Shown here: one piece after another, positions 58,477 through 64,000 of the stretch
Numbering within the stretch: position 1 is the stretch's first letter
Layout: each line of letters starts with the position of its first letter
Origin: Sinomonas cellulolyticus
Lineage (GTDB): Bacteria > Actinomycetota > Actinomycetes > Actinomycetales > Micrococcaceae
Reading direction: 5' to 3'
DNA length: 64,000 bases
Assembly (NCBI RefSeq): GCF_014656475.1
Contig: NZ_BNCM01000003.1
Coordinates: forward strand, 1 to 64,000
Position numbers and translations under genes: made by a program
Notes under the pieces: generated by a model
Seen by the model: only the letters and a program-made list of their open reading frames with translations
Database searches by the model: none
What the model was told of the DNA's origin: nothing

Positions 58477-59136
58477 ATGACTCACCAGACCAGCGCGAGT
58501 CGGCGCGCCGAAGCCTCCCCGGAGACCACTCCGGAGGCGCAGCCGCACCATCCCATGTCGCGGACCCGGCCCTACGCCTGGCTTCTGCTCGTCACGAGTG
58601 TGGTCGGCTGGTTCGCCTCGGGCGAACTCGTCCTCGAGAAGCTCGAGAAGCTCATCAACCCGGCCCACACCACGATCTGCGACTTCAACCCGTGGGTCTC
58701 GTGCGGCGAGGTCATGAGCACGTGGCAGAGCTCGCTGTTCGGGTTCCCGAACATGTTCATCGGCATCGTCGCGTTCGCCGTCACCACGACCGTCGCGATG
58801 GCACTGTTCGCCGGTGCTGCCTTCTCGAGGTGGTTCTGGCTCGGGCTCCAGGCCAGCGTCACGCTCGGGTTCGTCTTCGTGGTCTGGCTCTGGAGCCAGG
58901 CCCTCTACGCCATCGGAATCCTGTGCCCGCTCTGCATGGTGGTGTGGGCCATGATGATCCCGATGTTCGTGTGGACCACCATCCGCAACCTCCAGCACGG
59001 AGTCATTCCCGCGCCGGCCGGGCTCTCGCGCAGCCTTGCGGACTGGGGCTGGGCCATTGTGGCGGTCCTGTACATCGGGGTCATCGCCTCGATCTTCTTC
59101 CGCTTCCTGCCGATGTTCGTCCCCTCGACGATGTAG
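58477..59136 (+). CDS. Vitamin K epoxide reductase (VKOR) family protein
   Basis: 219 residues from ATG 58,477 with AAGGAAGG upstream. Four to five membrane helices. Loop cysteines TICDFNPWVSC and the redox pair in GILCPLCMVVWAM identify bacterial VKOR, which reoxidises a DsbA-like protein and passes electrons to quinone, supporting disulfide formation outside the membrane. No DsbA-like gene adjoins it here. Confidence 0.93.
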   Translation: MTHQTSASRRAEASPETTPEAQPHHPMSRTRPYAWLLLVTSVVGWFASGELVLEKLEKLINPAHTTICDFNPWVSCGEVMSTWQSSLFGFPNMFIGIVAFAVTTTVAMALFAGAAFSRWFWLGLQASVTLGFVFVVWLWSQALYAIGILCPLCMVVWAMMIPMFVWTTIRNLQHGVIPAPAGLSRSLADWGWAIVAVLYIGVIASIFFRFLPMFVPSTM

Positions 59137-59171
59137 CACCCGTCCGGTGCCGGGAGGCAGCGAGCGGCAAT

Positions 59172-59242
59172 CGCTGCGCCTACGACGACGGCCGGTGGCT
59201 TCCGCGCGGAAGCCACCGGCCGTCGTCGTACTAGGCGCAGCG
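59172..59242. terminator. Very strong bidirectional terminator
   Basis: A perfect 50-nt palindrome (59,181-59,230, arms TACGACGACGGCCGGTGG ... ) is extended by a second 9-bp stem, CGCTGCGCC / GGCGCAGCG, with a 3-base bulge. It lies between the convergent VKOR and ndk genes. Confidence 0.85.
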
Positions 59243-59248
59243 CGCGGA

Positions 59249-59668
59249 TCAGGCGGGGAACCAGATCCCGATCTCGCGCTCCGCCGACTCCACCGAGTCG
59301 GAGCCGTGGACGAGGTTCTGCTGGACCTTGAGGCCCCAGTCGCGGCCGAAGTCACCGCGGATGGTGCCCGGAGCGGCCGCGGTGGGATCCGTGGCGCCGG
59401 CGAGCGAGCGGAAGCCCTCGATGACGCGTTCGCCCTCGAAGACCGCCGCGACCACGGGCCCGCTCTCCATGAACTCGAGAAGGGGCTCGTAGAAGGGCTT
59501 CCCCTCGTGCTCGGCGTAGTGCTTGGCGAGCAGGTCACGGCTGGGCGTGAGCTGGGCCAACGCGGCGATGCGGTAGCCCTTGGCCTCTACGCGGGCGAGG
59601 ATCGCCCCGGTGAGGCCGCGGGAGACGCCGTCCGGCTTGACGAGGACAAGGGTGCGTTCTGTGGTCAC
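59249..59668 (-). CDS. ndk: Nucleoside diphosphate kinase
   Basis: 139 residues, full length. ERTLVLVKPDGVSRGLTGAI at the start and the active-site QNLVHGSDSVESAEREI with His121. Exchanges phosphate between nucleoside triphosphates and diphosphates. Confidence 0.97.
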   Translation of the reverse strand: MTTERTLVLVKPDGVSRGLTGAILARVEAKGYRIAALAQLTPSRDLLAKHYAEHEGKPFYEPLLEFMESGPVVAAVFEGERVIEGFRSLAGATDPTAAAPGTIRGDFGRDWGLKVQQNLVHGSDSVESAEREIGIWFPA

Positions 59669-59714
59669 AGGTACTCCTGGATGGTGGTGGCTGGTCTGGG
59701 GTCCAGTCTACTGA

Positions 59715-60152
59715 TCACGCGTCGTCGGGATGCGTCCGATCCCACTCGGCCTGCTCGCGCTCGCGGTGGACGTTCTCCCGGTCAAGCCGCGCGCCGGTGC
59801 GGACGGCGAAGAACCACGTGATGAGCAGCGCACCGCCGACCACGAACATCATCGGCTCGAAGAACCCGAGCGCGACGAGCACAAGCTGGAGCGCCCACGC
59901 GAGCCACATTCCCCATGGCCGTGAGACCACCGCACACGCGAGGACGAAGACGGCCATGAGGCCCAGTCCCCCACCGAGCACCGGGCCCGCGCCGAGCTCC
60001 CGGGCCCGGAGCCCGAACAGCACGAGGGTCGCGAAGAACACCACGAACGCCTCGGTGAGCAGCAGGATCGAGGCGAACATGACCCGCACGGAGCGGCGCT
60101 TCTTCGGCATGTCCGGCCGCCATTCGCGCTGGGCCCTGGTGAGCCGGGCCAT
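59715..60152 (-). CDS. DUF4233 membrane protein
   Basis: About 145 residues from ATG 60,152, sharing its A with the folC stop (TGATG). Three to four membrane helices (VRVMFASILLLTEAFVVFFA, GGGLGLMAVFVLACAVV, LALQLVLVALGFFEPMMFVV) and a charged tail. The folC-DUF4233-ndk order is typical of actinobacteria. Function unknown. Confidence 0.85.
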   Translation of the reverse strand: MARLTRAQREWRPDMPKKRRSVRVMFASILLLTEAFVVFFATLVLFGLRARELGAGPVLGGGLGLMAVFVLACAVVSRPWGMWLAWALQLVLVALGFFEPMMFVVGGALLITWFFAVRTGARLDRENVHREREQAEWDRTHPDDA

Positions 60153-61516
60153 CACGCGGCGTCCTTCCCGAGCAGGGTCCGGGCCTCGCCGACCACGGTG
60201 ATCGAGCCCGTGATGAGCACGCCGCCGCTGAAGTCGCCGGTCGAGTCGGCGCGCTCCACGGCATACTCGATGGCTGAGTCCAGCTTCTCCTCGACGTGGA
60301 CCGCCTCCTCGGGGAAGCCGAGGTCGAGTGCGAGTTCGGCGAGCTCGTCCGCGGGGATGGCCCGCGGGGAGGCGGACTGGGTGAAGCAGTACTCGACAGG
60401 GAGCTCGTCGAACTCCTCCTGGAGTGTGCGCAGGATCTCCTCGGCATCCTTCTCCCGCAGCACGCCGAGCACCACCGTCAGCCCGGAGAAGCTGAAGGCC
60501 TCCTTGAGCGCGCGTGCACTCACCCGGATGCCGTCTGGGTTGTGCGCCGCGTCCACGACGATGGTCGGCGACGTGCGGACCACCTCGAGGCGGCCGGGCG
60601 ACGAGACCTCGGCGAAGCCTTCCCGCAGGAGCTCGACGTTCAATTCCCGCTCTCCGCCGCCGAGGAACGCCTCGAGCGCGGCGACGGCGACCGCGGCGTT
60701 CTCGGCCTGGTGGGCGCCGTGCAGCGGGACCGCGAGGTCTTCGTAGCGGCCGGCGAGGCCCTGGACCGTCACGAGCTGGCCGCCGACTGCGAGCGAGCGC
60801 GACTCGACGCCGAACTCGATCCCTTCGAAGCGGTACGGCACGCCGACCTCGCGGGCCCGGTCCAGGAGCACCTGAGCGGCGCCCGCGGGCTGCGCGGCGC
60901 TGACGAGGAAGCCCCCCGGCTTGATGATCCCGGCCTTCTCCTGCGCGATCTCCTCGACGGTGTCTCCGAGGAGGTCAGTGTGGTCGAGGGAGATCGGCGT
61001 GACGACGGAGACGGTTCCGTCGCCCACGTTCGTGGCATCCGTGACGCCGCCGAGCCCGACCTCGATGACGGCCACGTCCACGGGCTCGTCCGCGAAGACC
61101 GCGAAGCCGAGGATCGTGACGCACTCGAAGTACGTCAGGCGCGGCTGCCCAGCGGCCTCGAGCTCCGCGTCCACGATGGCGAGGTACGGGGCGATCTCGT
61201 TCCAGATCCGCACGAACGTCGCGTCCGGCACCGGGGCGCCGTCGATGCTGATGCGCTCCGTGACCCGGCTGAGGTGGGGGCTCGTGTAGCGGCCCGTCCT
61301 CAGCCCGTGGGCGCGGAGCCCCGCCTCGATCATCCGGGCCGTGGAGGTCTTGCCGTTGGTGCCGGTGATGTGCACGATCGGGAAGGCCCTGTTCGGCTCG
61401 CCCAAGACGTCCATGGCCCGGAACAGCGGCGCGAGGCGCGGCTCCATCTTGTTCTCGGGGGCGCGGCCGAGGAGGATCCCGTAGACCTCCTCGACCGTGG
61501 TCGGCTCAGCACTCAT
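60152..61516 (-). CDS. folC: Folylpolyglutamate synthase / dihydrofolate synthase
   Basis: 454 residues. [20 protein letters not shown] is the P-loop, [37 protein letters not shown] and [19 protein letters not shown] follow in Mur-ligase order. Adds glutamates to folates, and in many bacteria also glutamate to dihydropteroate. Start overlaps the ileS stop by 4 bases. Confidence 0.94.
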   Translation of the reverse strand: MSAEPTTVEEVYGILLGRAPENKMEPRLAPLFRAMDVLGEPNRAFPIVHITGTNGKTSTARMIEAGLRAHGLRTGRYTSPHLSRVTERISIDGAPVPDATFVRIWNEIAPYLAIVDAELEAAGQPRLTYFECVTILGFAVFADEPVDVAVIEVGLGGVTDATNVGDGTVSVVTPISLDHTDLLGDTVEEIAQEKAGIIKPGGFLVSAAQPAGAAQVLLDRAREVGVPYRFEGIEFGVESRSLAVGGQLVTVQGLAGRYEDLAVPLHGAHQAENAAVAVAALEAFLGGGERELNVELLREGFAEVSSPGRLEVVRTSPTIVVDAAHNPDGIRVSARALKEAFSFSGLTVVLGVLREKDAEEILRTLQEEFDELPVEYCFTQSASPRAIPADELAELALDLGFPEEAVHVEEKLDSAIEYAVERADSTGDFSGGVLITGSITVVGEARTLLGKDAA

Positions 61517-64000
61517 CGGCTCTGCCCCGCCGCGTCGTTTTCATGCACGTCCTCCACGCGGTCCACGACCGCCGTCGCATCGACGTCCGCCACGAGCAGT
61601 TCGAGCTCGAGGGTGAGGGTCTCCCCCTTGATGAGGTCCGCGTGCGCCTCGGCGGCGTCGATCACATGTCTGCGGGCGGTCACGCTCGTGCGGATGCGGT
61701 CGCTCACGTCCAGATCGGCATCCTTGCGGGCCTGCTGCACCGTGCGGACCAGGTCACGCGCCAGGCCCTCGGCCTCGAGCTCCGGGGTCACCTCGGTGTC
61801 CAGGACCACGAACCCGCCGCCAGGAAGCATCGCGACGGCGGCGTGCTCGCCGGCCCGGGCCGGGTCGACAGCCGTCTCGAGCGAGTATTCGCCCTCCTCG
61901 AGCTCGAGCCCGCCAGCCGTGACCGTGCCGTCGTCCGCAACCGACCAGTCGCCGGATTTGGAGCCCTTGATGGCCTGCTGCACGCCCTTGCCGAGCCGGG
62001 GTCCCGCCGCACGCGCATTCACCACGAGCCGGCGCTCGATCCCGAACTCCTCCTCGCTCGCCTCTGCCGCGTCGAGCAGGCGGACGGCCTTGAGGTTGAG
62101 CTCGTCGGCAATGACGGCCTCCGTGCCCGCCAGCGCTGCGGCACCGGGCACGACGACGGTGAGCGCCTTGAGCGGCAGCCGCACCCTCAGCTTCGCGGCC
62201 TTCCGCAGGGACGAACCGGCCGAGCACACGGCCTGGGTGCGGTCCATCTGGGCCACGAGCGCAGCGTCGTCCGCGAACAGCGAGGCGTCCGGCCAATCGG
62301 TCAGGTGGACCGAGCGGCCGCCCGTGAGTCCGCGCCAGATCTCCTCGGCGACGAGGGGCAGGAGCGGTGCGGCAGCGCGGCATACGGCCTCGAGCGCCGT
62401 GTACAGGGCATCGAAGGCGTCGTGGTCCTCGTCGAAGAACCGCTGGCGCGAACGGCGCACGTACCAGTTGGTGAGCATGTCGAGATACTCGCGGAGCGCA
62501 TCGCACGCGCTCGAGATGTCGTACGCGTCGAGGTGCTCCTGCATGCGGGCCACGAGGCGGCCCGTCTCGGCCATGAGGTAGCGGTCGAGCGGGTCGGTGT
62601 AGCCATCGTAGCGCAGCGTCGCCTCGTAGCCGGCGGCAGCCCCGCCGTCGTGCGCGGCGTTCTCCGCGACGGTGCCCTGCGCGCCCCGAGCCGCGTTCGC
62701 GTACATCGTGAAGAAGCTGTAGACGTTCCACAGCGGCAGGATGACCTGGCGCACGCCGTCGCGGATGCCCTGCTCGGTGACGATGAGGTTGCCGCCGCGC
62801 AGGATCGGGCTGGCCATGAGGAACCAGCGCATCGCGTCGGAGCCGTCGCGGTCGAGGACCTCGGAGACGTCCGGGTAGTTGCGCAGGCTCTTGGACATCT
62901 TCTGCCCGTCCGAGCCCAGCACGATCCCGTGGCTGATGACATTCCGGAACGCCGGCCGGTCGAACAGCGCCGTGGCCAGGATGTGCAGGGTGTAGAACCA
63001 GCCGCGGGTCTGGCCGATGTACTCGACGATGAAGTCGCCGGGGTTGTGGGTCTCGAACCATTCCTGGTTCTCGTGCCGATAGTGGACCTGGGCGTACGGC
63101 ATCGACCCGGAGTCGAACCACACGTCGAGGACGTCGGGGACCCGGCGCATCGTCGACTGGCCGGTGGGGTCGTCGGGGTTCGGGCGCGTGAGCTCGTCGA
63201 TGAAGGGCCGGTGCAGGTCCGGCCTGCCCTCGTGGTTCAGCGGCAGCCGGCCGAAGTCCGCCTCGAGCTCGGCGAGGGAGCCGTAGACGTCCGTGCGCGG
63301 GTACTCGGGGTTGTCCGAGACCCACACGGGGATCGGCGAGCCCCAGTAGCGGTTGCGGCTGATCGACCAGTCACGCGCGTTCTCGAGCCACTTGCCGAAC
63401 TGGCCGTGCTTGACGTTGCCCGGGATCCAGTTGATCTGCTCGTTGAGCTCGAGCATCCGGTCCTTGATCTTGGTGACCTCCACGAACCAGCTCGAGACGG
63501 CACGGTAGATCAGGGGGTTGCGGCAGCGCCAGCAGTGCGGGTAGCTGTGCACGTAGCTGGCCTGCTTGGCGAGGCGGCCCTGCTCGCGCAGCACGCGGGT
63601 GATCGGCTTGTTGGCCTCGAACACCTGCAGGCCCACGATCTCGGCCAGGGGCGCGTCCTCACCGCTGCCGAAGAGCGGCAGGAAGCGCGCGCCGTCGTCC
63701 ACGGAGAGGATCACCGGGATGCCGGCGGCCTCGCAGACCCGCTGGTCGTCCTCGCCGTAGGCGGGCGCCTGGTGGACAATGCCGGTGCCGTCCGTGGTGG
63801 TGACGTAGTCGTCGACGAGGATCTGCCAGGCCTTGCCCGTCCCGTAGGTCTCGGCGTTCGTGAAGTAGTCCCAGAGGGGCTCGTAGCGGATGCCCTCGAG
63901 CTCCGTGCCCGCGTAGGTGCGCTCCACCGCCTCGGCGGCGGCAGCAGCGTCGTCGTACCCGAGGTCCTTCGCGTAGGAGCCGAGGAGGTCCTCGGCGAGC
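61513..64000 (-). CDS. ileS: Isoleucyl-tRNA synthetase, C-terminal part, cut by the window edge
   Basis: The frame is open to 64,000 (about 828 residues seen). Editing-domain and core segments are present, with [15 protein letters not shown] and the KMSKS loop ([17 protein letters not shown]), then the anticodon-binding domain ([20 protein letters not shown]) and the actinobacterial-type C-terminal region. The HIGH motif lies outside the window. Charges tRNA-Ile. Confidence 0.95.
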   Translation of the reverse strand, partial: LAEDLLGSYAKDLGYDDAAAAAEAVERTYAGTELEGIRYEPLWDYFTNAETYGTGKAWQILVDDYVTTTDGTGIVHQAPAYGEDDQRVCEAAGIPVILSVDDGARFLPLFGSGEDAPLAEIVGLQVFEANKPITRVLREQGRLAKQASYVHSYPHCWRCRNPLIYRAVSSWFVEVTKIKDRMLELNEQINWIPGNVKHGQFGKWLENARDWSISRNRYWGSPIPVWVSDNPEYPRTDVYGSLAELEADFGRLPLNHEGRPDLHRPFIDELTRPNPDDPTGQSTMRRVPDVLDVWFDSGSMPYAQVHYRHENQEWFETHNPGDFIVEYIGQTRGWFYTLHILATALFDRPAFRNVISHGIVLGSDGQKMSKSLRNYPDVSEVLDRDGSDAMRWFLMASPILRGGNLIVTEQGIRDGVRQVILPLWNVYSFFTMYANAARGAQGTVAENAAHDGGAAAGYEATLRYDGYTDPLDRYLMAETGRLVARMQEHLDAYDISSACDALREYLDMLTNWYVRRSRQRFFDEDHDAFDALYTALEAVCRAAAPLLPLVAEEIWRGLTGGRSVHLTDWPDASLFADDAALVAQMDRTQAVCSAGSSLRKAAKLRVRLPLKALTVVVPGAAALAGTEAVIADELNLKAVRLLDAAEASEEEFGIERRLVVNARAAGPRLGKGVQQAIKGSKSGDWSVADDGTVTAGGLELEEGEYSLETAVDPARAGEHAAVAMLPGGGFVVLDTEVTPELEAEGLARDLVRTVQQARKDADLDVSDRIRTSVTARRHVIDAAEAHADLIKGETLTLELELLVADVDATAVVDRVEDVHENDAAGQSR

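Noticed and set aside
1-64000. CRISPR array
   Set aside because: No regularly spaced repeats of 24-40 bp with unique spacers were seen, and no cas-like gene.

Overview
The window looks like a GC-rich actinobacterial chromosome, most likely a Micrococcaceae member (Arthrobacter/Sinomonas type). This is judged from the gene order rplU-rpmA-obgE-proB-proA-nadD-rsfS, the large RNase E/G, the fused ThiD-TenA protein and the ileS-folC-DUF4233-ndk run at the right end. No database search was possible, so the genus is an inference.

Layout. Positions 1-600 are chromosomal: a partial MarR-like regulator, a 47-codon ORF and a strong hairpin terminator. Positions ~603-44,051 are a composite integrated element. 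From 44,045 the core chromosome resumes with two tandem tRNA-Ala(GGC) genes on the minus strand, followed by housekeeping genes to the right edge. An 11-bp direct repeat (603-613 and 44,041-44,051) marks the two element ends. The right copy covers the 3' end of a tRNA-Ala gene. The tRNA's presumed terminator (569-600) is now ~43.4 kb away, next to the left copy, as expected if the element inserted between the tRNA and its terminator.

Inside the element, from left to right: (i) 603-5,813 holds remnants of related serine-recombinase elements: two HTH modules with homologous att-proximal leaders, one frameshifted and one fused to an ISL3-type transposase fragment, plus a recombinase lacking its catalytic domain but fused to an HTH tail. 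Two AT-richer membrane-protein genes, one a CDP-alcohol phosphatidyltransferase, lie among them. (ii) 5,875-10,400 holds a YaaC-like protein, two unknown proteins and a decayed stretch. (iii) 10,494-15,997 is an AT-richer cell-surface island: type IV pilin-like protein, lipoprotein, SGNH hydrolase, fibre-like protein, anchored secreted protein, TatA, TatC and a 59-aa protein. (iv) An IS481-family insertion with a 6-bp target duplication. (v) 17,392-27,201 is a minus-strand defence operon of five contiguous or overlapping genes: HsdM-HsdS fusion, BstXI-like HNH nuclease, HsdR, OLD-family nuclease (GajA-like) and UvrD-like helicase (GajB-like). (vi) 27,461-41,916 is an accessory-element backbone: RHH protein, two DUF3846-like genes with a repeated leader, a toroid-repeat protein, a VWA-type three-gene set, MT-A70 methyltransferase, TraD/VirD4-like ATPase, replication-relaxation protein, ArdA-like protein, XRE regulator, an ImmA-like/excisionase fusion and a tyrosine integrase. 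(vii) 42,313-44,127 is a full serine recombinase whose 3' end runs into the tRNA.

The most interesting points are these. First, the recombination site lies in frame inside the serine-recombinase ORF, so excision would fuse the recombinase to the HTH coding sequence at the other end of the element. Second, the M-S / BstXI-like / R / OLD / UvrD operon looks like a coupled composite defence system. Third, a degenerate ImmA/IrrE domain is fused to an excisionase-type HTH just upstream of the tyrosine integrase. Fourth, the surface island has features reminiscent of Patescibacteria (Saccharibacteria), organisms that live on actinobacterial hosts.
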